This document shows positions 25,283 through 33,825 of a stretch of DNA of 64,000 nucleotides, in pieces (position 1 is the first letter of the stretch; each line of letters opens with the position of its first letter). Both the position numbers and the translations under genes were made by a program. Source of the DNA: Proteobacteria bacterium SG_bin5 (GTDB lineage: Bacteria; Pseudomonadota; Alphaproteobacteria; Sphingomonadales; Sphingomonadaceae); assembly GCA_002083475.1 (NCBI GenBank), contig LWDI01000069.1:1-64000 (forward strand). Direction: 5' to 3'. The notes under the pieces are model-generated. The model had not been told where the DNA came from. It saw only the letters and a program-made list of their open reading frames with translations, and searched no databases.

Positions 25283-25298
25283 GCAAAGCTCCAACGCG

Positions 25299-26684
25299 AT
25301 GTGGGGCGGGCGCTTCGCCGAAGGACCCGCCGCGGTGATGCGCGAGATAAACGCCTCGATCCCCTTCGACAAGCGACTGTGGCGGCAGGACCTGCGCGCG
25401 AGCCGGGCGCACGCCGCGATGCTCGCCGGCCAGGGGATCATCGCCGCCGCGGATGCCGCCGCGATCGACGCGGGGCTGGCGGCGGTCGGCGCCGAGTATG
25501 AAGCCCAGGGCGTGCCCGACGATCTGGCGCTCGAAGACATTCACATGCTCACCGAAGCGCGGCTCGCCGATCGGATCGGGCCGGCGGCGGGGCGGCTCCA
25601 CACCGCGCGCTCGCGCAACGATCAGGTCGCGACCGATTTCCGGCTATGGGTGCGCGACGCGATCGACGATGTGGATGCCGCGCTCGGCGCGCTGCAGGAC
25701 GCGCTGATCGCGCGCGCCGAGGACCATGCCGAAAGCGTGATGCCCGGCTTCACCCATTTGCAAAGCGCCCAGCCCGTCACGCTCGGCCACCATCTGATGG
25801 CCTATCACGAGATGATCGCGCGCGACCGCAGCCGCTTCGCCGATGCGCGCGCGCGGGGCAATGCGTGCCCGCTGGGCGCGGCCGCGCTCGCCGGCACGGG
25901 TTTTCCGATCGATCGCCATGCGACCGCCGCCGCGCTCGGCTTCGACGGCCCGACGCGCAATTCGCTCGATTCGGTGTCGGACCGCGATTTCGCGCTCGAT
26001 TATCTGATGGCGGCGACGCAGTGTTCGCTGCACCTCTCGCGGCTGGCCGAGGAGTTCATCAACTGGGCGTCGCAGCCCTTCGGCTTCGTGGCGCTCTCCG
26101 ATCAATGGTCGACCGGCAGCTCGATCATGCCGCAAAAGCGCAATCCGGACGCGGCCGAACTGGTGCGCGGGCATAGCGGGCGCATCGCCGGGTGCATGAT
26201 GGCGCTGGTGATGACGATGAAGGGCCTGCCGCTCGCTTATTCCAAGGACATGCAGGACGATAAGCCGCCGGTGTTCGAGGCGCACGAGCTTTTGGGCCTC
26301 TCGATCGCGGCGATGACCGGGATGGTCGAAAGCGTCACCTTCCGCACCGATCGGATGCGCGCGCTCGCCGAAAGCGGCTATGCGACCGCGACCGACCTCG
26401 CCGATTGGCTGGTGCGCGAGGCCGGGCTGCCCTTCCGCGAGGCGCATCACGTCACGGGCCGCGCCGTGAAACGCGCCGAGGAACTGGGCGTGCGGCTCGA
26501 TCAGCTCGATTTGGCGATGCTTCAAGCCATTGACTCGCGGATCGACGACCGCGTCTATGCGGTGCTGAGCGTCGACGCCTCGGTCGCGAGCCGCACCAGT
26601 TTCGGTGGCACCGCGCCCGCGCGGGTGCGCGAGGCGATCGCGGCGGCCAAGGCGGCGCGCCGCGCGGAGGCGGGAGAGAGATGA
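25299..26684 (+). CDS. argH: argininosuccinate lyase
   Basis: ArgH splits argininosuccinate into arginine and fumarate, the last step of arginine synthesis. The 461-residue protein starts with the typical MWGGRF, shows the catalytic regions TARSRNDQVATDFRLW and LQSAQPVTLGHH, and has the fumarase/aspartase signature GSSIMPQKRNPD at about residue 275-287. ATG 25299 is the only sensible start, though most homologues have a few residues before MWGGRF. There is no clear ribosome-binding site. It overlaps the next lipoprotein gene by ATGA. Confidence 0.98.
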   Translation: MWGGRFAEGPAAVMREINASIPFDKRLWRQDLRASRAHAAMLAGQGIIAAADAAAIDAGLAAVGAEYEAQGVPDDLALEDIHMLTEARLADRIGPAAGRLHTARSRNDQVATDFRLWVRDAIDDVDAALGALQDALIARAEDHAESVMPGFTHLQSAQPVTLGHHLMAYHEMIARDRSRFADARARGNACPLGAAALAGTGFPIDRHATAAALGFDGPTRNSLDSVSDRDFALDYLMAATQCSLHLSRLAEEFINWASQPFGFVALSDQWSTGSSIMPQKRNPDAAELVRGHSGRIAGCMMALVMTMKGLPLAYSKDMQDDKPPVFEAHELLGLSIAAMTGMVESVTFRTDRMRALAESGYATATDLADWLVREAGLPFREAHHVTGRAVKRAEELGVRLDQLDLAMLQAIDSRIDDRVYAVLSVDASVASRTSFGGTAPARVREAIAAAKAARRAEAGER

Positions 26685-26920
26685 TGAAACGCATCGCGCT
26701 GATCGCGCTCGCGCTCGCGCTCGCCGGCTGCGGCACCAACAACGGCGTACGCCCGCAAGAGGGCAAGGCACTGCCCGTCGCGCCCTATGGCGCCGCCGCG
26801 CAGCCGACCCCGGCCGAACTCCTCACCCCCTCGCCGCAAGCGCGCCCGCAGCGCTCGAACGAATTGCTCAAGACGAGCGAGGCGCGGCGGCAGGACGAAT
26901 TCGATCTGCCGCCCAACTGA
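26681..26920 (+). CDS. small lipoprotein between argH and lysA (LptM-like position)
   Basis: The 79-residue protein has a lipoprotein signal (MMKRIALIALALALAGC, Cys17) and a short, proline-rich mature chain without domains. Short lipoproteins at this place between argH and lysA are common in proteobacteria, and some are called LptM-like because of a CG...G...P motif. Here the Cys-Gly is present but the rest of the LptM motif is not clear, so the link is an inference from position and size. It starts in the argH stop (ATGA), with GGGAGAGAG upstream. Confidence 0.8.
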   Translation: MMKRIALIALALALAGCGTNNGVRPQEGKALPVAPYGAAAQPTPAELLTPSPQARPQRSNELLKTSEARRQDEFDLPPN

Positions 26921-27033
26921 TGACGCCGAATTGATGACGCTCGCCTTCCCCAACGCCATCCCCTGCCGCGTTTCTATCCCAGCGAGGGCAGGGGAAGGAT
27001 GGGCGCCGAGCAGCCGGCCTTAGGACTCCTATC

Positions 27034-28290
27034 GTGGATCACTTCACTTATCGCGACGGCGCGCTGTGGTGCGAGCAAGTCCCCCTCGCGCGCATCGCCG
27101 AAGAGGTCGGCACACCCGTCTATGTCTATTCGACCGCCACGCTCGAGCGCCATGCCGAGGTGTTCCGCGCCGGGCTGAGCGCGGTGCCGGGCGCGCATCT
27201 GGCGTTCGCGGTTAAGGCCAACCCCAATCTCGCGGTGCTGCGCGTGCTGGCGAAGGCGGGCTATGGCGCCGATATCGTCTCGGGCGGCGAACTCGCGCGC
27301 GCGCTCGCGGCGGGGATGAAGCCCGAGGACATCGTCTTCTCGGGCGTCGGCAAGCGGTTCGACGAGCTGGAGGCGGGGCTCGCCGCCGGCATCGGCCAGT
27401 TCAATATCGAGCTGGAGGAAGAAGGCGCGGTGCTCGCCGAGCTCGCCGCCGCGCGCGGGCAGGTGGCGCAGGCGGTGCTGCGCGTGAACCCCGATATCGA
27501 CGCCCGCACCCACGCCAAGATCTCGACCGGCAAGGCCGAGAATAAATTCGGCGTGCCGATCGATCAGGCGAGCGCGATCTTCGCGCGGCTCGCCGGGCGG
27601 CCGGGGCTCAATTTGCGCGGGGTGGCGATCCATATCGGCAGCCAGTTGCAGACGCTGGAGCCGCTCGAGGCGGCATACGCCCGCATCGGCGCGCTCGTCG
27701 CCGAGCTGCGCGGCGAGGGGCATGCGGTCACCCATGTCGATCTGGGCGGCGGGCTCGGCGTCCCCTATCGCGCGGGCGACGCCTATCCGAGCCCGGCCGA
27801 ACTGGGCGCGATGGTCGCGCGCGTGACAGCCGACTGGGGCGTGACGCTGATGTTCGAGCCCGGGCGGGTGATCGTCGGCAATGCCGGGGTGCTGCTCACC
27901 CGCGTGCTGTGGGTGAAGCCCGGCGCGGTTCACCCCCATGTCATCGTCGACGCGGCGATGAACGACCTCGCCCGCCCCGCGCTCTATGACGCCTGGCACG
28001 ACTTCGCCGCCGTCACGCCCCGTGGCGAGCGGATGACCGCCAATATCGCCGGGCCGGTGTGCGAAAGCGGCGATACTTTCGCCGTCGCGCGCGCGATCGA
28101 CTCGGTTTCGCGCGGCGATCTGGCGGTGTTCCGCACCGCCGGGGCTTATGGCGCGACGATGGCCTCGACCTATAACAGCCGGGCGCTGGTGCCCGAAGTG
28201 CTGGTGTCGGGCGATCGCTACGCCGTGGTCGCCGATCGCATCGCGCCCGCGACGATCCTCGCCGCCGAACGCGTGCCCGAATGGCTATGA
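27034..28290 (+). CDS. lysA: diaminopimelate decarboxylase
   Basis: LysA removes CO2 from meso-diaminopimelate to give lysine, using PLP. The 418-residue protein has the Schiff-base lysine K61 in AVKANPN, the glycine-rich phosphate loop (VDLGGGLGVPY), the Arg segment FEPGRVIVGNAGVLLTRV and the C-terminal CESGDTFA with the active-site Cys. The start is GTG at 27034 (MDHFTYRDG), a common LysA beginning. Gene order argH-lipoprotein-lysA is conserved. It overlaps the siroheme gene by ATGA. Confidence 0.98.
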   Translation: MDHFTYRDGALWCEQVPLARIAEEVGTPVYVYSTATLERHAEVFRAGLSAVPGAHLAFAVKANPNLAVLRVLAKAGYGADIVSGGELARALAAGMKPEDIVFSGVGKRFDELEAGLAAGIGQFNIELEEEGAVLAELAAARGQVAQAVLRVNPDIDARTHAKISTGKAENKFGVPIDQASAIFARLAGRPGLNLRGVAIHIGSQLQTLEPLEAAYARIGALVAELRGEGHAVTHVDLGGGLGVPYRAGDAYPSPAELGAMVARVTADWGVTLMFEPGRVIVGNAGVLLTRVLWVKPGAVHPHVIVDAAMNDLARPALYDAWHDFAAVTPRGERMTANIAGPVCESGDTFAVARAIDSVSRGDLAVFRTAGAYGATMASTYNSRALVPEVLVSGDRYAVVADRIAPATILAAERVPEWL

Positions 28291-29057
28291 GCCTCCACAG
28301 CCTGCCGATTTTCGTGCGGCTCGCGGGCCGCGAGGTGGTGCTGCTCGGCGCGGGCGAGGCGGCCGAGGCCAAGCGCCGCCTGCTCGAACGCGCCGGCGCG
28401 GTGATCGTGCAAGCGAGCGCGAGCGCGCGGCTGGCGATCGTCGCGATCGAGGACGAAGCCGAGGCCGAAGCGGCGGCGGCGGCGCTCAAGGCGCGAGGCC
28501 TGTTGGTGAACGTCGTTGATCGCCCGGCCCTGTGCGATTTCACGCTCCCCGCGATCGTCGACCGCGCGCCGGTGCTGGTCGCGATCGGCACCGGCGGCGC
28601 CTCGGCGGGGCTCGCCGCGGCGTTGCGCCAGCGGCTCGAGGCGCTGCTGCCCACCACGCTCGGCAAGCTCGCCGACCAACTCGCCGGGGCGCGCGCGAAG
28701 CTGCGCGCGCGCTTTCCCGATCCCGGCGAACGCCGCCGCGCGCTCGGCTTGGCGCTCTCCCCCGGTGGCCAGCTCGATCCGCTCGGGATCGAGGCCGATG
28801 TCGATTTCTGGCTCGACGATTATGTCGCGGGGCCGGGGCGAGACCTGTTCGTGATGCGGTTGACTTCGCCCGACCCCGACGACCTCACCCTGCGCCGCGC
28901 GCGTCATTTGGCGCTCGCCGATCGCGTTTATCACACCGCCGCCGTGCCCAGCGCGATCCTCGACCGCGCGCGCGCCGATGCCGAGCGCATCCTCGCCGAT
29001 GCCCCGCCCGATAACGACCTGCCGGGCCTCTCGGTGTTCGTCGATTTCGCGCCATGA
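28287..29057 (+). CDS. siroheme synthase N-terminal type protein (precorrin-2 dehydrogenase/ferrochelatase) with vestigial methyltransferase segment
   Basis: The 256-residue protein starts SLHSLPIFVRLAGREVVLLG with the NAD loop GAGEAAEAKRRLL, as in the CysG N-terminal domain. The conserved LVNVVDRPALCDFTLPAIVDRAPVLVAIGTGGASAGLAAALRQRLEALLP follows, including the Asp in NVVD needed in CysG. The dimerisation helices end near 155. After that, residues 187-240 (FVMRLTSPDPDDLTLRRARHLALADRVYHTAAVPSAILDRARADAERI) resemble the first 50 residues of the uroporphyrinogen methyltransferase domain, but the rest is missing. The start at 28287 gives the ATGA overlap with lysA; ATG 28281 is possible. Confidence 0.85.
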   Translation: MSLHSLPIFVRLAGREVVLLGAGEAAEAKRRLLERAGAVIVQASASARLAIVAIEDEAEAEAAAAALKARGLLVNVVDRPALCDFTLPAIVDRAPVLVAIGTGGASAGLAAALRQRLEALLPTTLGKLADQLAGARAKLRARFPDPGERRRALGLALSPGGQLDPLGIEADVDFWLDDYVAGPGRDLFVMRLTSPDPDDLTLRRARHLALADRVYHTAAVPSAILDRARADAERILADAPPDNDLPGLSVFVDFAP

Positions 29058-30004
29058 GCGGCTTCGCCTTCTGCGTCTCGGGCGCCACGATCTCGCGCCC
29101 GTCGCCGCACGAAGCGCTCGGCGCGCAAGGCGAGCTGGTGTGGATCCACCTCACCAGCTCGAACGACGAGGCCGAAGCCTGGCTCGCCGGCCAGGCGGGG
29201 CTGCCCGATTATATCGTCGAGCCGCTGATCGCCGCCGAAACCCGCCCGCGCTGCGACCAGATCGGCGAGGGCGCTTTCCTCAATTTGCGCGGACGATCGG
29301 ACGATGCGATGCCGATGTCCGATCCGCTCGCCTCGGTGCGCATCTGGGCGACCGAGGGGCGGGTGATCTCGGTCACGCGCCGCCCGCTCACCGCGGTGAA
29401 ATTGGTGTGCGATCTGGTCGCGGCGGGCAAGGTGCATGATCCGGGCGACCTGATCGCCGAATTCGCGGTCGCGATCACCGAAGAGCTCGATCCCGAGGTC
29501 GCCGATCTGGGCGATGAGCTCGACGATTGCGAAGCGCAGCTCGATCCCGCTTGGGTGTTCGAGTTGCGCCGCACGGTGACGCGCGTGCGCAGCCAGGCGA
29601 TCGGCTATCGCCGCTTCCTGAGCCCGCAGCGCGCCGCGCTCGAAAAGCTCGCGTCGCTGCCGGTCGGCTGGCTGCGCGACGACGATCGGCTCCACCTCGC
29701 GGCCGCCGCCGATCGCGCCGCGCGCATGGCCGAGGAACTGGAGGCGATTCGCGAGCGATCGGCGCTCACCCACGAAGCGCTCACCGATTTGCGCGCCGAA
29801 CAGATCGACGCGCGCGCGCTGGTGATCGCGATCGTCGCGATGATCTTCCTGCCGCTCACTTTCTTGACCGGGCTCTTGGGGATGAACGTGAAGGGCATCC
29901 CCTATGCCGACAAGCCCTGGGCGTTCGACGGGGTGGTGCTGGTGTGCCTCGCCATCGCGGCGGCGATTACGTTGTTTTTCGTCGCGCGGCGGTGGTTTCG
30001 GTGA
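29054..30004 (+). CDS. zntB: ZntB-type CorA-family metal transporter
   Basis: The 316-residue protein belongs to the CorA/ZntB divalent cation transporters, pentamers with a large cytoplasmic domain and two C-terminal helices. The signature GMN occurs at 276-278 in LTGLLGMNVKGIP, and the second helix ends in the basic ARRWFR. The cytoplasmic coiled part (VTRVRSQAIGYRRFL, LTDLRAEQIDARAL) matches ZntB more than Mg-transporting CorA. ZntB is linked to zinc transport. It starts four bases inside the previous gene. Confidence 0.93.
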   Translation: MSGFAFCVSGATISRPSPHEALGAQGELVWIHLTSSNDEAEAWLAGQAGLPDYIVEPLIAAETRPRCDQIGEGAFLNLRGRSDDAMPMSDPLASVRIWATEGRVISVTRRPLTAVKLVCDLVAAGKVHDPGDLIAEFAVAITEELDPEVADLGDELDDCEAQLDPAWVFELRRTVTRVRSQAIGYRRFLSPQRAALEKLASLPVGWLRDDDRLHLAAAADRAARMAEELEAIRERSALTHEALTDLRAEQIDARALVIAIVAMIFLPLTFLTGLLGMNVKGIPYADKPWAFDGVVLVCLAIAAAITLFFVARRWFR

Positions 30005-30009
30005 GGCTT

Positions 30010-30470
30010 TTTGGCTCACACGAAGCCACGAAGACACGAAGAAGGCAGTAAGTGTGCAGCGCTCCCATCACGCCGTCATTCCCGCGAAAGCGGGAATCCA
30101 TTCGGGCTGGCGGATGCCGTTGAGCGGTTCGACAGCCAAGCGCGCCGTTGCTCCGGGGAGCGACGGTCGATTTTTGCTCGCACGAAGCCACGAAGACACG
30201 AAGAAGGCAGAAAGCGCGCGCCTACGCCCCGCGCCGTCATTCCCGCGGAAGCGGGAATCCATTCGGGGTGGCGGATGCTGCTGAGCGATTCGAGAGCCAA
30301 GCGCGCCGTTGCGCCGGGGAGCGACGGTCGATTTTTGCTCACGCGAAGACGCTAAGCCGCGAAGCTTCAAAGATTATATTCCCGCTTTCGCGGGAACGAC
30401 GACAGTGGAGAGCCGACGGCCATAAATAGCGCCTTCTTCTTCGTGTCTTCGTGGCTTCGTGTGAGCAAAA
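30010..30470. mobile_element. composite palindromic element with a tandem 161-bp duplication
   Basis: The region has inverted ends: GGCTCACACGAAGCCACGAA on the left (30010-30046) and CTTCGTGGCTTCGTGTGAGC on the right (30431-30470). Inside is a unit of about 161 bp repeated twice (starting near 30019 and 30181), each with GTCATTCCCGCGRAAGCGGGAATCCATTCGGG and a block ending GGGGAGCGACGGTCGATTTTTGCTC. A third partial copy and an inverted TTCCCGCtttCGCGGGAA follow. There is no gene here; ORFs in it are by-products of the repeat. Confidence 0.85.
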
Positions 30471-30525
30471 TCAACGCCCGCAACGCGCATGGACATCAGC
30501 CACCTCAGCGCAAACCCCAAACCCC

Positions 30526-31666
30526 TCAAGGCCGCCGATCGAACCGCGCCAACGCCGCGTCGATCGTCATATCCTGCTTGGCGAAGCACAGCCGCACCAC
30601 CCGCGTTACCGGGTCTTGCGCGTAAAAGGCCGAGACCGGGATCGCCGCCACCCCCGCGACGTCGACCAGCCAGCGGCAATAGCTGACGTCGTCCATCGCG
30701 ATGCCGCTGCACGTGAGATCGATCGAGAGGAAATAAGTGCCCTGGCTCGGCAGCACCCGATAGCCGCGCGCGCCGAGCCCCGTCGCGAGCCGATCGCGCG
30801 CGCGCGAAATCGGCGCGCATGTCCTCGAAATAGGCCGCGCCCTTGCCCAGCCCATAGGCGGCCGCCGCCTGGAGATTGGGCGGCGTGGTGAAGGTGAGGA
30901 ATTGATGCGCCTTGGCGAGCACGCCGCCGAGCGCGGGATCGGCGCACATCCAGCCCACCTTCCAGCCGGTGAGCGAGAAAATCTTCCCCGCCGATCCGAT
31001 CTTCACCGTGCGCCGCCGCATCCCCGGCTCGGCCATCAGCGAGGCGTGGGGCGCGCCGTCGAAGCGGACATGTTCCCAAACCTCGTCACAGATCGCGATC
31101 AGATCGCGTTCCTGGCAAAATTCGGCGAGCAGCCGCCGCTCCTCGGCGCTCGCCACGCTCGCGCTGGGGTTCAAGGGATCGTTGAACAGGATCAGCCGGG
31201 TGCGCGGGCTCGCGGCGGCGTCCAGCGCTTCGCGGGTGATGCGCCATTCGGGCGGCTCGAGCCGAACGAAGCGCGCGACGCCCCCCGCGCGCTCGACGAG
31301 CGGCAGATAGGCGTCGTACATCGGCTGGAACAGGATGACTTCGTCGCCCGGCGATACCAGCGCGAGCAAGGCGGCGGCGAGCGCCTCGGTCGCGCCCGAG
31401 GTGACGATCACTTCCTGGGGGTCGAGATCGAGGCCCTGATGGGCGGCGTAATGCGCCGCGACCGCCTCGCGCAGCGCGGGCAACCCGAGCATCGGCGGAT
31501 ATTGGTTCGATCCCGTGAGCAGCGCGTCGGCGGCGGCCTGGAGCACGTCGTCCGGCCCGCGCCCATCGGGAAAGCCTTGGCCGAGATTGACCGCGCCGGT
31601 CTCCCGCGCGCGCGCCGACATGGCCTCGAAGATCGTGGTGCCGAGCTTGGCGTAAACCGGGTTCAT
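30526..31666 (-). pseudogene. PLP-dependent class I/II aminotransferase, interrupted by a frameshift
   Basis: Reading from 31666 the protein starts MNPVYAKLGTTIFEAMSARA and has NLGQGFPDGRGPDDVLQ, the PLP Asn region NDPLNPSASV, and the Schiff-base motif SAGKIFSLTGWKVGW. It matches aminotransferases of the methionine/kynurenine/N-succinyldiaminopimelate group. Near 30800, in a (CG)6 run on the genome strand, the frame breaks: after FEDMRADFARAR the correct continuation (RDRLATGLGARGYRVLPSQGTYFLSIDL...) is in another frame, ending at 30526. Adding one CG unit restores a full protein of about 380 residues. It could be a genuine broken gene, a slippage site, or a sequencing error. Confidence 0.85.
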
Positions 31667-31801
31667 CGCGCCTGCCTAAAGCAAGAGCGCGTCGCCTGAA
31701 AAGCCGGTGCGTCGCGAATCGAGGGACTTGAGCGGCAATGCCATGGCGGCGCCCGGCGGATCGCGCCGGACGCCGGTCATGACGGGCGGCAAGTCGCTAG
31801 C

Positions 31802-32203
31802 TCAGGCGATCAGGCCGAGGTCGAGCAGGCCCATCGCCACGGTCGCGCCGACGCCAGTGTAGAAAGCGGCGGTGCGCAGCACCGGGACGCCGAGCCAGTA
31901 AAGCACGGTGAACGCCAGGCGGGCGACGAAGAAGACGAGCGCGATCGTCGCGGCGGTCGCGGCGCCGGGATGAAGCGTCGCCGCGATCAGCGCGAGCACG
32001 GCGAAGGGCGGGAAGAATTGCGCCCAATTGGCGGCGGCGCGGCCGGCGCGCTCGCCAAAGGCCGAGGCGGCGAGCGGATGCTCGCGATTGCTCATTTCAT
32101 TGGCGAGGCCCTTGAACAGGCCGGCGGTGAACACACGGTCGAGCACTTGCGGCATGAACGCAAGCCCGGCCAGCAAGGCGGTGTAGGTGAGATAGATCAG
32201 CAT
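31802..32203 (-). CDS. MAPEG family membrane protein
   Basis: The 133-residue protein has four predicted transmembrane helices. The MAPEG core FGERAGRAAANWAQFFPPFAVLALIA (helix 2 with the Arg, Asn and Pro) is present, although the usual Glu after Asn is Gln here. MAPEG proteins are small trimeric glutathione-linked enzymes or chaperone-like proteins of unknown substrate in bacteria. It lies 130 bases from the DUF486 protein gene, on the same strand. Confidence 0.9.
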   Translation of the reverse strand: MLIYLTYTALLAGLAFMPQVLDRVFTAGLFKGLANEMSNREHPLAASAFGERAGRAAANWAQFFPPFAVLALIAATLHPGAATAATIALVFFVARLAFTVLYWLGVPVLRTAAFYTGVGATVAMGLLDLGLIA

Positions 32204-32338
32204 GACGATGTCCTTGGTTGTTGCGGGTGCAACCGCCAGATGGGGCAGCGTGCTTGCTTCTGTAACGATCGTTCGGTGGAATACTCTGTACGGTTGCGTT
32301 ACGTAACCTTGGGACGACCCCGCGCGAAATCTTGCGGT

Positions 32339-32671
32339 TTACCGCCACGCCAACAGCGCGACGGCGGCGAGAATCAGCATAAAGGCCGCCGCCTGCCGCC
32401 AGCCGAGCGGCTCGCCGAGCACCAGCACCGCGAAGCCGGCGAAGACGAGCAACGAAATCGCTTCCTGGGTGATCTTGAGCTGTGCCGCGCTCCAGCCCGC
32501 CGCATAGCCCAGGCGATTCGCCGGCACCGCGAGGCAATATTCGAACAGCGCGAGCCCCCAGCTGATCGCGATCACGCGCGCGATCGGCACACCGGCGCCG
32601 GCCTTCAAATGCCAATACCAGGCCGTGGTCATGAAGAGATTCGATAGCAATAACAGCGCGATGGTCGGCAT
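32339..32671 (-). CDS. DMT-like small membrane protein (DUF486)
   Basis: The 110-residue protein has four predicted helices and the DUF486 pattern TTAWYWHLKAG, FEYCLAVPANRLGY, LKITQEAISLLVFAGFAVLVLGEPLGWRQAAAF. The family resembles a single EamA half of drug/metabolite transporters and probably works as a dimer; its substrate is unknown. The ATG at 32671 follows a long proline-poor spacer. Confidence 0.88.
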   Translation of the reverse strand: MPTIALLLLSNLFMTTAWYWHLKAGAGVPIARVIAISWGLALFEYCLAVPANRLGYAAGWSAAQLKITQEAISLLVFAGFAVLVLGEPLGWRQAAAFMLILAAVALLAWR

Positions 32672-32789
32672 TGCTCGCCCATGCGCCGGCCCGGCGCGCG
32701 CCGCAAGAGTGGGGAGCTTCTGTTGCTCGGTGCTCCCCGTACCGCCGGAATCCGCTTCTGTTGCCCGGTGCGGCCCGAACCGCGCTTTT

Positions 32790-33060
32790 GTCAATCTAAC
32801 CTAGACCGTGAGGTCTTGGGTTAGGCCGCAATCGCGAGCGCCTCGTTATCGTTGGCACTTGTGTGATGGGCCGTTGCGGTGGTCCCATTCCGAGCGAAAA
32901 CAGCGCCTTTCAACACACGTCGATCCTGGTTCGGCCCCGTCAGAGCCGCTCGCGGCGCGAGCGGTTTTGGTGGAGCCGCCGGGTACTGCCCCCGGGTCCG
33001 CTGCGTCTATTTCACGCCGCAGTTTATCGCCATAGCCGGACGAACCGGCAGTCCCCAGAT
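32790..33060 (-). ncRNA. ssrA: transfer-messenger RNA, two-piece (circularly permuted) alphaproteobacterial type
   Basis: tmRNA rescues stalled ribosomes and adds a degradation tag. Reading the minus strand, the acceptor piece comes first and ends CGGCTCC-A-CCA (CCA at 32970-32968), with a T arm CCGGG-GGCAGTA-CCCGG before it. A 29-base spacer (32967-32939) with the hairpin CCGCTCGC/GCGAGCGG is presumably removed. The coding piece starts GGGGCCG (32938-32932), which pairs with CGGCTCC as a 7-bp acceptor stem including the G3-U70 pair recognised by alanyl-tRNA synthetase. The tag frame is GCC AAC GAT AAC GAG GCG CTC ... GCG GCC TAA (32856-32821): ANDNEALAIAA. A stem around the stop codon follows (32823-32797). 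The outer ends are approximate. Confidence 0.97.
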
Positions 33061-33103
33061 ATAGGGTCTTGGGCGTTAAAGAAAAGAGCGGCAGAACATC
33101 GCC

Positions 33104-33739
33104 ATGCTGCCCGCCCCGCTCGCCGCTTTCACCCAATCCGTCGGGCCGCTCCTCGATTTGGCGGGGCTGGGGGTATTCGCCGCCTCGGGCGCCTTGCGCG
33201 CCGCCGATCGCGGGCAGACGATCGTGACCTCGTGCTTCTTCGCGCTGATCACGGGGGTGGGGGGCGGCACGCTGCGCGATCTGCTGATCGGCGCGCCGGT
33301 GTTCTGGGTGCAGGACGCGCGGGCGGCGGCGGTGTGCCTGGCGGTTGCTTTCGCGATTTATCTGACGCCGACGCGCTGGTGGTCGGCGACCGCGCTCGTC
33401 TGGTTCGACGCGCTGGGGCTCGCGGCTTATGCGGTGTATGGCGCGCAAAAGGCCTTGTCGTTCGGCGTGCCCGCGGTGCCGGCGGTGGTGATGGGGGTGA
33501 TCACCGCGAGCGTCGGCGGCATCATCCGCGACGTGCTGGCGGGCGAGCCCTCGATCCTGATGCGCCCCGAGCTTTACGTGACCGCCGCCGCGCTCGCCGC
33601 CGGGTTGCACGTGCTGCTGGTGGCGCTCGGCCTGCCGATCGCGCTGGCGGCGGGAATCGCGGCGCTGGCGGGCTTCGGCTTGCGCGCGGCGGCGATCCGC
33701 TGGCGGCTGGCGCTGCCGGCTTATGGCGCGCGGGGGTGA
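33104..33739 (+). CDS. TRIC-type (UPF0126) cation channel family protein
   Basis: The 211-residue protein has seven predicted helices as two three-helix repeats. The two repeat motifs are GVGGGTLRDLLIG and SVGGIIRDVLAGEP, the glycine-rich bends with Arg-Asp seen in trimeric intracellular cation (TRIC) channels and YicG. Bacterial members conduct K+ and Na+ as trimers. Its ATG starts 44 bases after the assumed 5' end of the divergent tmRNA gene, so promoters overlap. The ribosome-binding site is weak. Confidence 0.92.
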   Translation: MLPAPLAAFTQSVGPLLDLAGLGVFAASGALRAADRGQTIVTSCFFALITGVGGGTLRDLLIGAPVFWVQDARAAAVCLAVAFAIYLTPTRWWSATALVWFDALGLAAYAVYGAQKALSFGVPAVPAVVMGVITASVGGIIRDVLAGEPSILMRPELYVTAAALAAGLHVLLVALGLPIALAAGIAALAGFGLRAAAIRWRLALPAYGARG

Positions 33740-33825
33740 GCGCGATCAGCCGTCGCAAACCGGCTTGCGTTCGTGCTGGCGACCTTGGCCCGATCCGGCC
33801 GGGACTGACGTTGCACCAGCCAAAT

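Noticed and set aside
30019..30360. A possible CRISPR-like array
   Set aside because: Only two full units of about 161 bp, without short constant repeats, unique spacers or cas genes.
30011..30429. Short ORFs with HTKPRRHEE-like peptides
   Set aside because: They are translations of the CACGAAGCCACGAAGACACGAAG repeat and of the palindromes, on both strands; not genes.
32808..33035. A 75-codon plus-strand frame over the tmRNA gene
   Set aside because: The region is explained by the tmRNA structure and tag on the minus strand.
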